Below, piece by piece: positions 18,037 through 28,382 of a stretch of DNA of 64,000 nt (position 1 is its first letter; the number at the start of each line of letters is the position of its first letter). The notes under the pieces are model-generated. The model had not been told where the DNA came from, did no database searches, and saw only the letters and a list, made by a program, of their open reading frames with translations. The stretch spans positions 3,206 through 67,205 of the forward strand of contig CAZMZR010000004.1 of NCBI GenBank assembly GCA_964570855.1, written 5' to 3'. Source of the stretch: JAFGPS01 sp964570855 (GTDB lineage Bacteria > Planctomycetota > Phycisphaerae > Sedimentisphaerales > Anaerobacaceae). The position numbers were made by a program, and so were the translations under genes.

Positions 18037-18789
18037 TCACAGAGATTTCGCCGCTTCGCTGTCAACCAGCCATGTAACTTTCTCAAGAATGGGCCAAATT
18101 GCATGAATGGGGTAGCGTACTTCGTCCGGCTCGCTGGTCAGGACCTCCTTTAATATAGGGGCCTTTTCCCTGCCGCTAACCAACACTACCACATGAGATG
18201 CTGCACATAAAACAGGGTGCGTTAAAGTTATCCTGTTAAGCTTGTCATCCAAAACATAAACAACACACGCCAAATCCTCCGTATCAAAAGGAGCATATGA
18301 ATTCGGAAACAAAGAGCCGGTATGGCCGTCGGCGCCCATACCAAGGGCAATTAAATCGAATTCAGGTATTCGATTTTCTTCCAAATTAAAGATTTCTCGA
18401 ATTGTTTCTTCGTATTTTTGGGCTGCGATATGAAAATCGCTGTATTCGGTCGGGATGCGATGAATGTTATTTTGCGGGATTGCGACCTTACTTAAGAAAG
18501 TATCGGCGGCAAGCTTGTAATTACTCTGCGGTGAAGCCGGCGGTACGTATCGCTCGTCAACCCAGAACAGGTGAATTTTGTTCCAGGGCAGGGCCTTTGC
18601 CTGTGGTGATTCCCCAAGCAGCTCAAAAAAATGTTTAGGTGTGTTCCCCCCGGATATAGCTACATAAAAAACATCTTTTGTTCGTATCGCTTTTTGCGCA
18701 TCGGCGACAAAAATCTCCACGCTTCTTTGGGCAAAACTTTCAGGACCGGATACGACTTCAACTTTCGGTTCATATTTTATTGTTGGCAT
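18037..18789 (-). CDS. pgl: 6-phosphogluconolactonase
   Basis: This 250-residue protein of the DevB/Pgl (NagB-like) family hydrolyses 6-phosphogluconolactone in the oxidative pentose phosphate pathway in the cytoplasm. Diagnostic pieces are YVAISGGNTPKHFFELL, KIHLFWVDERYVPP, SNYKLAADTFL, NIHRIPTE, FDLIALGMGADGHTGSLFP and HPVLCAASHVVVLVSGREKAP. The length is normal. No other pentose-phosphate gene is adjacent. Confidence 0.93.
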   Translation of the reverse strand: MPTIKYEPKVEVVSGPESFAQRSVEIFVADAQKAIRTKDVFYVAISGGNTPKHFFELLGESPQAKALPWNKIHLFWVDERYVPPASPQSNYKLAADTFLSKVAIPQNNIHRIPTEYSDFHIAAQKYEETIREIFNLEENRIPEFDLIALGMGADGHTGSLFPNSYAPFDTEDLACVVYVLDDKLNRITLTHPVLCAASHVVVLVSGREKAPILKEVLTSEPDEVRYPIHAIWPILEKVTWLVDSEAAKSL

Positions 18790-18973
18790 CGTAATACCCC
18801 CGACATTTCCGCCAAATAAGAAATTATACTCCGTTTTAAAACAATACTCCCTGCTTTTTATCGCTTATAAATATCTTTACAGTATTATACGCTCGCGGGA
18901 GAGATTTTGCACGGAAAAACTTCTAAAAAACTTATCTATTTACAAATTACCAAGACCGAACAACTTATGCAAT

Positions 18974-21900
18974 CTAATCCGCCGAGTCGGTAGCAAAAAC
19001 CCGAACCTTGATATCTTCAAGAATCATATACAATGAAGGTACGAGAATCAGTGTTATACATGTTGCAAACATAACACCAAATGCCAGGCTTATCGCCATC
19101 GGCACAAGAAATCTCGCCTGCAGGCTTTTTTCCGTAATCATCGGAAGCAGACCGCAAAATGTGGTAAGAGTCGTCAGCATAATCGGCCGAAACCTGCGCG
19201 TTGCGCAGTCTCGAAGCACCTGTTTTAATTCTACGCCGCTTGAACGCTCGCGATTGATAAGATCTATCATAATCAGCGAATCGTTCACAACCACGCCGGA
19301 AAGGGCCACGATTCCAAAAAATGACAGCAAACCAAGATTGTAGCCCATTATCAGATGCCCGAGCGTTGCGCCTACAATGCCAAACGGAATCGCAGACATT
19401 ACTATAATCGGCTGCGAATAGCTCCTGAACTGGACGGCCAACAGGGCAAAAATCGCCATCATCGCTATTCCGAAATTGGGTATCAGGCTGCTGAGAGATT
19501 CCTGCATCTCCCGTTGTTCCCCGGCGAACCGATATTGCAAACCGGGAAATTCACGCATCAGGTTCGGTAACACGCTTTTAGCCAATTCACTATTTATTTC
19601 TTTGGAGTTTGCAACAGCCTCATCGACATCAGCCGATACACTCACAACGCGTCTGCGGTCAACTCGCCTTATAGTGGAATAGCCTCTTCCATACTGGATC
19701 TCGGCAACCGTCTTGAATGGAATCTGCGTGCCGTCGGGTAGTCGTATTCTGATATTCTCTATATCGGCCAGGCTTTTACGCTGGTCTTCGGGATATCGCA
19801 CCATTACACGAATATCGTCACGACCACGCTGAATACGCTGGGCCTCGTCGCCGTAAAAACCCTGTCTGATTTGTCTGGCCAGGTCCGAAAGCGTCAGGCC
19901 CAGAGTGCGTCCGGATTCTTTGAGTTTGAGCTTTAGCTCGGCCTTCCCCGGCTCGAAATCATCGGCAATGTCACTGACGCCCGTATAGTCACGGAGTATG
20001 CTCTTGAGCCTCTCCGAAGCCGGAAGCAGCACATCATAATCCTGGTGAGATAATTCGATATCTATCGGATTGCCCGTACTGACCAGTTCGGAAATGAACG
20101 TAAGAGAAGAAACACCCGGTATTTCTCCGACCAGTTCACGCCAGCGGTTTCTAATTAACACACTGGATACGTCACGTTCTTCGGCGCCGAGCAACTCTAC
20201 GTTAACCTCGGCCAGATGCGATTGTCCGCCCGAACCGGCTCCGGTGGCGACGGGGCCGCCCCGTGAGGTCGTCGGCTGTGCTCCGATGGTGGTCGAAATA
20301 TGTCTTAGAAGCGAAGGTTTTCCCGGCCGTGTTTCATCAAATTCCCTGATGGCCTCAAACGCGGCCTGTTCGATTTCTTCGATAATCTCTCTTGTTTGTT
20401 CCACGGGAGTTCCGAGCGGCATGTTCAGAAGCGCGAGCATATTGTCCGCTTCGACGGAATCAAAAAATACAAACTTGATATAACCGCCGGCAATAATACC
20501 CATAGTAACAAGAAATATAGCCACAGCCGAAGATAAAGTTACATAACGCCATTTGACCGCCTTCTCTACAAAACGGGCGAACGGCCCCTGCACGAACCGG
20601 TTGAGCATCTTATGTGTCACCTGATTGATTTTATCGGTGAAACGGACAAGGATGAATCTGTTCCAGGACCTTTGACCCGACAGATGGGCCGGCAGGATAA
20701 GCAACGCCTCGACAAGCGATGTCCCAAGGACGCTAATCACCACGATCGGAAGCTGGCGAAGTATTTTTCCCATAATACCGAGTGTGTAAGCCAGCGGTAA
20801 AAAGGCAAACATGGTCGTCAGCACCGCCAGGATAACGGGCATTGCCATTTCTTTAACGCCCCTTATCGCCGCTTCGGTCCTGCCTACTCCCTGCTGACGA
20901 TAGGCGAAAACATTCTCACCGACAACAATCGCATCATCAACGACAAGACCGAGTGACATAATGAATGCAAACAGGCTTATCATATTGATGGAGACATCAA
21001 AGTGGGGGATTATATAGAAGGCTCCCAGAAAAGAAATAGGTATGCCCATCGTGGTCCAGAACGCCAGACGCATATTAAGAAACAACGTCAGGCACAAAAA
21101 TACCAGGACCAGGCCGATATACCCGTTTCTTGTTAAAAGTTCCACCCTGTCCTTGAGAATTTCCGTGTCGTCCTCCCACAATCCAAGCGAAACTCCCTCC
21201 GGCAGGGAATTCTTCTTTTGCTCGACATACTGTTTGACGGTCCTGGCGATATCCAGCGCATCCTGTTCGCCGATACGCGTTATCTGTATTAAAGCAGCTC
21301 TCTTTCCGTCGAATCTTGCAGATAAATCAACATCCTGAAAATCATCCCTGACGGTTGCAATATCGCTAAGTCTGACCGTTGTTCCGTCGTTTTTGGTTAG
21401 AACAATGATTTTTTCGAATTCCGGGCCATAATATTTCTGACCTTTTGTGCGAACAAGAATCTCTCCGCCGGAGGTCTTGACTGATCCGGCCGGCGTATCG
21501 AGCGAGGAGTTTCTAACCGCCAGTGTCACCTGGTCGAAACTAAGATTGTAACGTCGCAGATTTTCCTCTGAAACCTCTATGGATATTTCATAAGGCCGAA
21601 TCCCCGCAATGCCGACCTGGCTTATATTCGGCATGGCAGTCAAATCGTCACGAACCTGCTCCGCCAGTATTCTTAAGGTTTTCTCCGGAACGTCACCAAA
21701 AACAACGACGGTTATCACCTGGTGACGGGTTTTTATTTCGGAAATTATCGGCTTTTCGGTTTCCTCGGGAAATGTAATGATTGTATCAACTTCCGCCTTT
21801 ATATCGTCGAGCACCTCAGTGGCATCGGCATATTCCTCGACCTCGATTACTGTCATTCCGGCGCCTTCTCCGGCGCTTGATGTCATCCTCTTTATACCGT

Positions 21901-22144
21901 CAACGGCGGCAACGGATTCCTCAACACGAAGGCATACTCCTTCTTCAACATCCTCCGGCGAAGCCCCGAGGTAAGGCACTGTTATAGTCAACATATCGAG
22001 GCTCAACTCCGGAAAAACTTCGAGCTTCGCGGAGAAAATAGAAAGCAGTCCGGCAACGATAATAATGAGCATCAGCAGATTTGCCGCAACATGGTTCGAG
22101 GCAAACCACCCGAGAAGACCTTTTCTTTCTTCAGAATCTTTCAC
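18974..22144 (-). CDS. RND efflux transporter permease (AcrB/HAE type)
   Basis: This is a 1056-residue inner-membrane pump with the usual twelve-helix RND layout and two large periplasmic loops. The first helix is followed by the porter region VPYLGASPEDVEEGVCLRVEE. Helix 4 holds the proton-relay pair in LGLVVDDAIVVGENVF (around residue 405). The second half has GVVVNDSLIMIDLINRER. The lack of a metal-binding Met cluster and the porter sequence favour a hydrophobe/drug pump rather than CusA. GTG 22144 follows directly after the fusion-protein stop, with GGAGG inside that gene's end. It is the last gene of a TetR-OMF-MFP-RND operon. Confidence 0.93.
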   Translation of the reverse strand: MKDSEERKGLLGWFASNHVAANLLMLIIIVAGLLSIFSAKLEVFPELSLDMLTITVPYLGASPEDVEEGVCLRVEESVAAVDGIKRMTSSAGEGAGMTVIEVEEYADATEVLDDIKAEVDTIITFPEETEKPIISEIKTRHQVITVVVFGDVPEKTLRILAEQVRDDLTAMPNISQVGIAGIRPYEISIEVSEENLRRYNLSFDQVTLAVRNSSLDTPAGSVKTSGGEILVRTKGQKYYGPEFEKIIVLTKNDGTTVRLSDIATVRDDFQDVDLSARFDGKRAALIQITRIGEQDALDIARTVKQYVEQKKNSLPEGVSLGLWEDDTEILKDRVELLTRNGYIGLVLVFLCLTLFLNMRLAFWTTMGIPISFLGAFYIIPHFDVSINMISLFAFIMSLGLVVDDAIVVGENVFAYRQQGVGRTEAAIRGVKEMAMPVILAVLTTMFAFLPLAYTLGIMGKILRQLPIVVISVLGTSLVEALLILPAHLSGQRSWNRFILVRFTDKINQVTHKMLNRFVQGPFARFVEKAVKWRYVTLSSAVAIFLVTMGIIAGGYIKFVFFDSVEADNMLALLNMPLGTPVEQTREIIEEIEQAAFEAIREFDETRPGKPSLLRHISTTIGAQPTTSRGGPVATGAGSGGQSHLAEVNVELLGAEERDVSSVLIRNRWRELVGEIPGVSSLTFISELVSTGNPIDIELSHQDYDVLLPASERLKSILRDYTGVSDIADDFEPGKAELKLKLKESGRTLGLTLSDLARQIRQGFYGDEAQRIQRGRDDIRVMVRYPEDQRKSLADIENIRIRLPDGTQIPFKTVAEIQYGRGYSTIRRVDRRRVVSVSADVDEAVANSKEINSELAKSVLPNLMREFPGLQYRFAGEQREMQESLSSLIPNFGIAMMAIFALLAVQFRSYSQPIIVMSAIPFGIVGATLGHLIMGYNLGLLSFFGIVALSGVVVNDSLIMIDLINRERSSGVELKQVLRDCATRRFRPIMLTTLTTFCGLLPMITEKSLQARFLVPMAISLAFGVMFATCITLILVPSLYMILEDIKVRVFATDSAD

Positions 22145-23440
22145 TTAATTTTCCTCCGGGTCGCCTGATTGACCGCTGTTTTGCTTTTCCTGTTCGTCAT
22201 CAGCAGTGACATCAAACTCGGTCCGAACATACATACCGTCGGTAGCCAAATCCAGTGAGCTGATAACAACATTCGACTTATCCGGTATGCCGGAAACCAC
22301 ATAGGCGAAATCCTTGTCGGCCCGGACAATCTCCAATGGCTGGATACGCAGGTGATTGTCATTTACAAGCCAGATCCGGTTACCTTCCCGTATCGCATCA
22401 CGAGGCACTGCAACCGCATCATAAAGTGTCTTGCCGCGAATCAGAACACCGGCAAAGATACCCGGTAACAACGGCGATTTACCTTTGGAAATGTTAAACG
22501 GGTCGGAAACTTCAACAATAACCGAAAGCATTCGTGAATTTCTATCGACCTGTCCTGTAGTCCGTACTACGAAACCATCCCAGCTTTGCCTGGCCCCCGC
22601 AAAGTCGGCGGTGACAGTAGCCCGGATTTTTTCAGCGGAGCTCCGGTCCGAATTTGTGAATTTTGAGCTTCCGAAGATATCGAACCAGGCCAGCTCATCG
22701 GCCTCAAGCGGTACTTGTATTTCCACTGCTTCGGTTCCATAAGCACTGGCTAAAGCCTGGCCGGTGACAATATATTGCCCGAGACCAACACTTTCTGCTG
22801 TAATCAGTATATCGAACGGCAAAGAAATGCAGGTTCGTTCAAGTCGTAACTGTGCAGTGGCAAGCTGGGCCTTTGCCGAATCCAGCGCAGCTTGTGCTTT
22901 GCGAATCTGCGGCTCGCGCAAAACAAGTGCCGAGACCGGCTCGGTATCCGGGTGTAAACCGCTCCATTCTCTTCGGGCCACCTGAGCTTCGGCCTGCTCC
23001 GTTTCCAGCAAAACTGTGGTATCCGCCACAGCGGCCTCGGCCTGCCGAACTGCTAATTCGTAGTCTCTGGGGTCTATTTGTAATATCTTTTCATTGCTGC
23101 GAATCAGCCCGCCGACTTTAAGCTCCGGATGGATGAACACTACTTTACCGGCCACTTCCGGGATGATGTCAACTTCCACCGTGGGATTGACCGTTCCATA
23201 GCCCTGAATAAACATCGGGATATCACGAACGTGGACCTGTTCGATTTTAACCAACGGCGCAAGCACATCCTGTTCAGTCCGCTGGGGCTGCTTTTTGTTC
23301 TTGATGAAAAAAACAGCAACGCCAATGCCGACAGCCACAATCAAAACAGTTAAAAACGCATGTAATACTCTATGAGATTTTACATGAGCTTTTTGCGGTT
23401 GCCCGGCTATTTCTTTTTCTTTTCGTTTGCTTTCAGTCAT
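22145..23440 (-). CDS. HlyD-type periplasmic fusion protein of RND pump
   Basis: This 431-residue adaptor joins the inner-membrane pump to the outer-membrane channel. One N-terminal membrane helix (FLTVLIVAVGIGVAVFFI) is followed by a barrel-sandwich piece (GTVNPTVEVDIIPEVAGKVVFIHPELKVGGLI) and a helical hairpin rich in Ala and Glu (about 120-200). The beta-barrel and membrane-proximal domains follow. It overlaps the outer-membrane gene upstream by 8 bases and touches the pump gene downstream, so the three are translationally coupled. Confidence 0.93.
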   Translation of the reverse strand: MTESKRKEKEIAGQPQKAHVKSHRVLHAFLTVLIVAVGIGVAVFFIKNKKQPQRTEQDVLAPLVKIEQVHVRDIPMFIQGYGTVNPTVEVDIIPEVAGKVVFIHPELKVGGLIRSNEKILQIDPRDYELAVRQAEAAVADTTVLLETEQAEAQVARREWSGLHPDTEPVSALVLREPQIRKAQAALDSAKAQLATAQLRLERTCISLPFDILITAESVGLGQYIVTGQALASAYGTEAVEIQVPLEADELAWFDIFGSSKFTNSDRSSAEKIRATVTADFAGARQSWDGFVVRTTGQVDRNSRMLSVIVEVSDPFNISKGKSPLLPGIFAGVLIRGKTLYDAVAVPRDAIREGNRIWLVNDNHLRIQPLEIVRADKDFAYVVSGIPDKSNVVISSLDLATDGMYVRTEFDVTADDEQEKQNSGQSGDPEEN

Positions 23441-24905
23441 CTTTTGTTACCGCCAATATTTCATTTTCTCTTTCATCCCAATCACCACCGAGAGCCAAAT
23501 ACAGATTTACCCGCGAAGTCCATATCTGGCCTTTCAGGACGGCTAATTCTTCTTCAGCCATTTTGCTTCGGCGTTCCGTTTCGAGTACTGCAAGTATCCC
23601 ATCGACACCGCTTTGATAACGCTGCCTTGAGAGTTCCTCCGCCGCTTTGGCTTCATCCAATCGAATCTGTGATTGCTCAAGCTGGGCCTGTAACATACGC
23701 TCAGTAATCAAAGCATCCTCAACCTCTCTTATTGCGTTAAGAACCGTGCCTGCATAATTGGCGGCCTGTTCTTCAAAACGTGCCTTTGCGGCGTCGATTT
23801 GGGCCTTAATTTGCCCTCCTTTGAAGATAGGCTGGGCAAGGCTGGATACCGCAGCATACATTTCGGTATAATCGTATTGAAAAACTTCCTCAATGGTATC
23901 GCCGGAATAACCAAAAGAGCCGGACAATGTCAAATCCGGAAAAAGTCGGGCAATGCTGACGCCAATCCGCTCATTGGCAGCCTGCAGTACAAACTCGGCC
24001 GCTATTACATCCGGTCTTCTGTCAAGCAGGGATGCAGGCAGACCGATCGGTACATTTTCCAGTTGCGGCAAATCCGTTAACGTACCGGGTAAATCATCAG
24101 AAGAACCCGGCCGTCGCGCCAAAAGAACATCGAGAGCGTGACGTGCGGTTATCAAAGATAATTCAATAGCCGGTTCGAGAGCTTTCGATGCAGCCAGATT
24201 TTCACGGGCCAGCCTGATATCTACGGGCCCGACAAGTCCCTGTGCATACCGGCGTTCGACAATTTCAAGAGTTTTCTGCCTGCTTTCGGTAGTAGCCCGT
24301 GCTATGGCCAATCGATGTTGAAGAGTCGCGATATTGATTCTGGCGTTGACGACGGAAGCTATTATCGTATTAATCAAAATCTGCTCATTCATCTCGGCGG
24401 AAAGCATATCGGCCCACGCAGCACGTTCCGAACGTTTCAGCTTGCCGAAAAAATCCAGTATGTAGCTCGCCGTTATATCGTGAGACCATGTCGTGCTCAT
24501 TACGGTGAATCTTCCCCCTCCTCCAAGTCCTCCGAAGTTAAAAGAGCGTTTGCTCCTGTCACGGTTCAGGTTATAAGAAACATCCGGCCACTGCTGCCCG
24601 CGAGTTTCCGAAAGCGCCGCCTGTGCCTGCAGCACCCTTGCCGCGGCGGCCTTTAGATCGTAATTGTTTGCCAAGGCCTCTCGAACCATTTCCGCAGTCA
24701 CCGGATCACCGAAGCTCTCCCACCATCTGTCAACCGGTGTAAAATCATTGACGTCCTCCATGTTTGTTCCGGCGTTGAAATAACCTTCGGATGTTTCCGC
24801 GGCGGTCTGCGGCCTTGAATAATCCGGCCCGACCATACAACCGGAAAAAATTATTACGCTTAAAACCACATAGAATAAACCAAGATATACGAATTGTTTT
24901 TTCAT
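23433..24905 (-). CDS. NodT-family outer-membrane efflux lipoprotein
   Basis: The protein has 490 residues. The lipoprotein signal is VLSVIIFSGC with Cys 23, then MVGPDYSRP, which is the standard NodT/OprM opening. Two TolC-like repeats of long helices follow (DLKAAAARVLQAQAALSETRGQQWPDVSY; LDRRPDVIAAEFVLQAANERIGVSIARLFPDLTLSGSFGY). It forms the trimeric exit duct of the RND system. Its ATG overlaps the TetR stop in a TAATG arrangement, which supports one mRNA. Confidence 0.94.
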   Translation of the reverse strand: MKKQFVYLGLFYVVLSVIIFSGCMVGPDYSRPQTAAETSEGYFNAGTNMEDVNDFTPVDRWWESFGDPVTAEMVREALANNYDLKAAAARVLQAQAALSETRGQQWPDVSYNLNRDRSKRSFNFGGLGGGGRFTVMSTTWSHDITASYILDFFGKLKRSERAAWADMLSAEMNEQILINTIIASVVNARINIATLQHRLAIARATTESRQKTLEIVERRYAQGLVGPVDIRLARENLAASKALEPAIELSLITARHALDVLLARRPGSSDDLPGTLTDLPQLENVPIGLPASLLDRRPDVIAAEFVLQAANERIGVSIARLFPDLTLSGSFGYSGDTIEEVFQYDYTEMYAAVSSLAQPIFKGGQIKAQIDAAKARFEEQAANYAGTVLNAIREVEDALITERMLQAQLEQSQIRLDEAKAAEELSRQRYQSGVDGILAVLETERRSKMAEEELAVLKGQIWTSRVNLYLALGGDWDERENEILAVTKDD

Positions 24906-25576
24906 TACATTGATCCCTTACAATATGACCGAATTCCCGCAGCGGAGAACTTGACAATATGATCAATTACTTCAGTTAAATCCAATACCGGTAAATTCAA
25001 CTCCTCTTCACTTTGTTCAAACATCATTTTTATATGGACTAAATGTACGAGCTGCCCGATAAGCGAGAATATCACCATTAAAACTTTCGATTTATCCAGA
25101 TCGGGGCAAGTTTTAATTAAAGCGTCGCTCATCGCATTCATAGTCGGCGTCATGACCTCATCAACAAATATATTGGCCGGTAAACGTCTATCAATGTACT
25201 CCCTGGCCATAAGCCTGCTCAAACAGGAACTTCCATGTTTATCTATCAGCGGACCAACAAATGTGTCCGCGAAAGATTTTAGTAAATCCTCCAGTTTGAT
25301 TTGGCTTTTATTTTTAGACATTACCCTTTCGATGCTTTCGATCCTGGCATCTCGCATGGGAATCAGATGACGTCTCCAAACATCCATGTATAAATTGTTT
25401 TTCCCACCGAAGTAATAATTCACGGCCGCTATGTTGCAACCGGCCGAAGATGAGATATCACGAACGCTTGTACCCTTAAAACCATGTTCACAGAAAAGCA
25501 ATTCCGCTGCATCAAGCAATCGGTTCTTGACTCCTCTATCAGAATCATATTCAATTTTATCCTTGCGTGGAACCAT
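24905..25576 (-). CDS. TetR-family regulator, CecR-like
   Basis: This is a 223-residue repressor. The N-terminal TetR helix-turn-helix is clear (RLLDAAELLFCEHGFKGTSVRDISSSAGCNIAAVNYYFGGKNNLYMDV). The C-terminal half (PLIDKHGSSCLSRLMAREYIDRRLP) resembles the DUF1956/CecR ligand domain. It is the first gene of the efflux operon, and a near-perfect palindrome lies 20 bases upstream of its start, so it probably represses itself and the pump until a ligand binds. The ligand is not known from sequence. Confidence 0.9.
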   Translation of the reverse strand: MVPRKDKIEYDSDRGVKNRLLDAAELLFCEHGFKGTSVRDISSSAGCNIAAVNYYFGGKNNLYMDVWRRHLIPMRDARIESIERVMSKNKSQIKLEDLLKSFADTFVGPLIDKHGSSCLSRLMAREYIDRRLPANIFVDEVMTPTMNAMSDALIKTCPDLDKSKVLMVIFSLIGQLVHLVHIKMMFEQSEEELNLPVLDLTEVIDHIVKFSAAGIRSYCKGSM

Positions 25577-25595
25577 TACGGTGACTCCTAAACGA

Positions 25596-25621
25596 ATGTT
25601 TTATACAATAGTTTAAAACAT
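25596..25621. promoter_or_regulatory. Probable TetR operator palindrome
   Basis: ATGTTTTATAC and GTTTAAAACAT form inverted 11-base arms around a 4-base centre, with one mismatched pair. The position, 20 bases before the regulator's ATG, is right for autorepression. Confidence 0.6.
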
Positions 25622-26465
25622 GTGTTTACAAATGTCCAGATTTTTCTCCTAAACTTTTTGAAAATTATTTGGCTCGATTATATCTTTAGAAATAGCAAAG
25701 AGTTATCTCTTTTGGAATGTCGTAAAAATCTGCACTGGATGATATATTTAAAATTCAAATGAAGAAAGGGACCGGATTAGGGACCGATACAAAAGGCCTG
25801 TGAGTGTGTTTCTTATTGTCTTTGTACAGCGAGGTTCATAGCTTAAATACATTACGACGTGAACAAAACGCTTGCACAATCTATAGAAACAATCAAGAAC
25901 AAATCACTTTAGAATAGCTTGTTTGCAAAACAAGCCAGTAGGAAAACAGAAACAATCACGATATTAATGTAGATATAATTCAAACGTGCCATAAACTCTT
26001 CATCCCCCCAGAATAATTTCGAATCTATGTTATACGTATTATATAAAATTCCGCATTCGAAATCAAGAAAAAAACAGGTCAAACGCTCTATCTGAAGTTT
26101 TACTTTCCAACGTCCAGTAATATTGTTTCTAATCTCCGTAAATATTGGTTTAAATATGCTTGCCGTAGGAAATATATTCAACCTATTTAAGCAAGTCAGC
26201 TTCGCATTCAGGTCTAATTTTTAACTCCGAACTCCTATTAAATACAAGGCGGCATGGAATCAAGGTTTGCTATTCAATCACGAATGGAAATGATTCCATG
26301 TTGATTTATTAAGTATGATTGATAAACATCAATACCAAGCAGAATCCCAATATAAGCGGGCTTGACCTACCGGTGGAATTTGCGGCAAGCAACGGTTCTG
26401 CCGACATAGAAATAACCTATGCGTTCCAGAGACCTAAACCTTGCAGCACCGTCCATCTCACATAA
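25622..26465. other. Gene-poor stretch between the efflux operon and GH29
   Basis: About 840 AT-rich bases without a convincing gene. It contains a 19-base inverted repeat (GCTTGTTT-GCA-AAACAAGC, 25917-25935) and one very small possible reading frame, listed separately. A 90-residue minus-strand frame (25909-26181) has no support for its first 60 residues. Confidence 0.6.
25909..25992 (-). CDS. Possible 27-residue membrane peptide
   Basis: ATG 25992 opens a 27-residue frame of the form MARLNYIYIN followed by a hydrophobic stretch (IVIVSVFLLACF) and NKLF. That would make one membrane helix with a short basic end. GAAGAG lies a few bases upstream of the ATG. No family is recognised and chance is a real alternative. 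Confidence 0.2.
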   Translation of the reverse strand: MARLNYIYINIVIVSVFLLACFANKLF

Positions 26466-28007
26466 TCATCCGGAAGTCCGGAGTTTAAATACAATCGCCA
26501 GATCATTTATTTTCCGACTCGGTGTTGTGACTATCAGTCCTGAATCCTGCCGTTCCCACTTAATTTTCTCATCCGAGCCAAGCATCGATACGTCGGTTAC
26601 TTTTATGTCCTGAGCTTTTTCACCCTGCCCGAACATTGTCATTGTAACAGCTTTGTTTTCGCCCGGCCAGCCAAGAACGATCGCATAAACGCTCCGGTCC
26701 TTGCGGGTATAGCGAATATCTTCAGGACCATAGGCCCCTTTCATCCTTGCGAAACCGCCGCCTCTTTCCATGCGGGTCGGACCTTCACCATATTCAACAA
26801 AAGGACGAGTTCCGTAAATAGATTCGCCGTATTTCGAGAGCCACTGACCCATTTCAAGCAGCACCTGCTTTTGGTCATCAGGGATAGTACCGTCGGCCAT
26901 CGGCGAGATATTCAGCAGCAGCTGGCCGTTCTTACTGACAATATCTATAAATGTCCGCAGTACTTCAGCAGTACTCTTAATCTCAAGGTCATCCGTATAG
27001 CACCAGCTACCTTTACTTATCGTGTCATCGGTCAGCCAGACGAAATCCGTCAGGCTGTCTGCACGGCCCTTTTCATAATCATCCAATGCAACCTCGCGAG
27101 GCAGATCTTCTCCTTTAAAAGTCACTATAACTTCCCTGTCCCACTCGTCGGCCTTGTTAAAGTAGTATGCGAGATACTCCATTTTGGTCTGGTCCGGAAT
27201 TTCGTCCAGCCAGGCGTCAAACCACATCAAGTCCGGCTGGTATTTGTCGATCACTTCAATCAGCTTGCCCTTCCACATTTGAAGAAACTTCTCTCGCGGC
27301 ATATAGCCATAAAGGATGGCGTTCTTCGGATTCTCAAGCAGGCTCGGAAAATCTCTCTGAACGAACTGATAGTGACCGGTCCATTCAAGCTCGCCATTAC
27401 TGTTTTTTTTCTGCCACAGATTATTTCTGGCGTGATGAAACGTCGTCACGAACTTCATGCCACGGCTTTTAATCGCCCGGGCTAATTCGCCTGTTATGTC
27501 ACGTTTCGGCCCGGTATCGGCCGCATTCCAGGGAGTTTGTTCGCTATCCCACATCGCATAACCGTCGTGATGCTCGGCGACAAGTCCGGCAAACTGAACT
27601 CCGGCCTTGACGAAAAGTTCGGCCCATTCATCAGCATCAAACTTCTCGGCTTTGAACATCGGCACAAAATCGGGATAACCAAATTCGGTCGGATCACCCC
27701 ACATCTCTATATGATGCCGGTACTCATCGCTGGGGCCGGGCCGTCGCGTTTCGCCGCTTTTGTTGTACATATTTCGAGGATACCACTCATTACCAAACGC
27801 CGGCACGGAATAAACACCCCAGTGAAAATATATCCCTAACTTGGCATCACGAAACCATTCAGGTGCCGGATTGTGGTTCTTTAGAGACTCCCAATCGGGA
27901 GTATATATCGATCCAGCTCTTTTCCCCTGGACAGATTGATTCGTACTACAACCTAAAAGTCCAACAATTAGCATGATACAAACAATCCAGTTTGCTCTTT
28001 TTGACAT
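26466..28007 (-). CDS. GH29 alpha-L-fucosidase lipoprotein
   Basis: This 513-residue protein has a lipoprotein signal (MLIVGLLGC, Cys 20), so it is probably tethered in the envelope. The GH29 barrel starts with PEWFRDAKLGIYFHWGVYSVPAFGNEWYPRNMY, followed by FAGLVAEHHDGYAMWDS and the nucleophile Asp in PDLMWFDAW (around residue 262). NGQLLLNISPMADG closes the barrel and a beta domain ends the protein. GH29 enzymes release alpha-linked L-fucose with retention. The gene stands alone. Confidence 0.93.
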   Translation of the reverse strand: MSKRANWIVCIMLIVGLLGCSTNQSVQGKRAGSIYTPDWESLKNHNPAPEWFRDAKLGIYFHWGVYSVPAFGNEWYPRNMYNKSGETRRPGPSDEYRHHIEMWGDPTEFGYPDFVPMFKAEKFDADEWAELFVKAGVQFAGLVAEHHDGYAMWDSEQTPWNAADTGPKRDITGELARAIKSRGMKFVTTFHHARNNLWQKKNSNGELEWTGHYQFVQRDFPSLLENPKNAILYGYMPREKFLQMWKGKLIEVIDKYQPDLMWFDAWLDEIPDQTKMEYLAYYFNKADEWDREVIVTFKGEDLPREVALDDYEKGRADSLTDFVWLTDDTISKGSWCYTDDLEIKSTAEVLRTFIDIVSKNGQLLLNISPMADGTIPDDQKQVLLEMGQWLSKYGESIYGTRPFVEYGEGPTRMERGGGFARMKGAYGPEDIRYTRKDRSVYAIVLGWPGENKAVTMTMFGQGEKAQDIKVTDVSMLGSDEKIKWERQDSGLIVTTPSRKINDLAIVFKLRTSG

Positions 28008-28253
28008 CTTTTAATCTCCTAACGGTTCATTATTTAAATGGATCTTAATTTTCCCTGATTGAGTCAATACTACTGGAAACATATACATCGCCCCTTAAGT
28101 TGTCCATGTCACGAAGTGACTTCTTTATGCAAATCAATTCTCTTAATTACAAAAAGCTATTTCAGAATATACTTACCGGAAATTCTGTAATTTAAAGTTT
28201 ACATCTCCATATGTCAAATACGATTCATTAATATTGAGGAAAAAACAGGTCTG

Positions 28254-28312
28254 TAAAAAAAGCTCTTCCCCGCCGACATATTTTGCAGAAAGATACATCG
28301 GCGGAGAGAGCT
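28254..28312 (-). terminator. Rho-independent terminator after the helical-protein gene
   Basis: On the minus strand AGCTCT-CT-CCGCCGA pairs with TCGGCGG-GGA-AGAGCT across an approximately 20-base loop and is followed by seven T. It ends transcription from the genes at 28383-29786. The rest of the 375-base gap up to the GH29 start holds nothing else I can support. Confidence 0.75.
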
Positions 28313-28382
28313 TAGAACGCCCTATGGCATTATTTCAACTTTATTCTATCTATCCTAATGCTTTAAGAATCATTAAAGGCAA

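Noticed and set aside
25909..26181. 90-residue minus-strand frame
   Set aside because: The first 63 residues have no start signal or sensible composition. Only the last 27 residues could be a peptide, and that is listed at low confidence.
26357..26461. Possible C-terminal protein fragment in plus frame (LDLPVEFAASNGSADIEITY)
   Set aside because: It is 34 codons, has no upstream continuation or family match, and is most likely chance.
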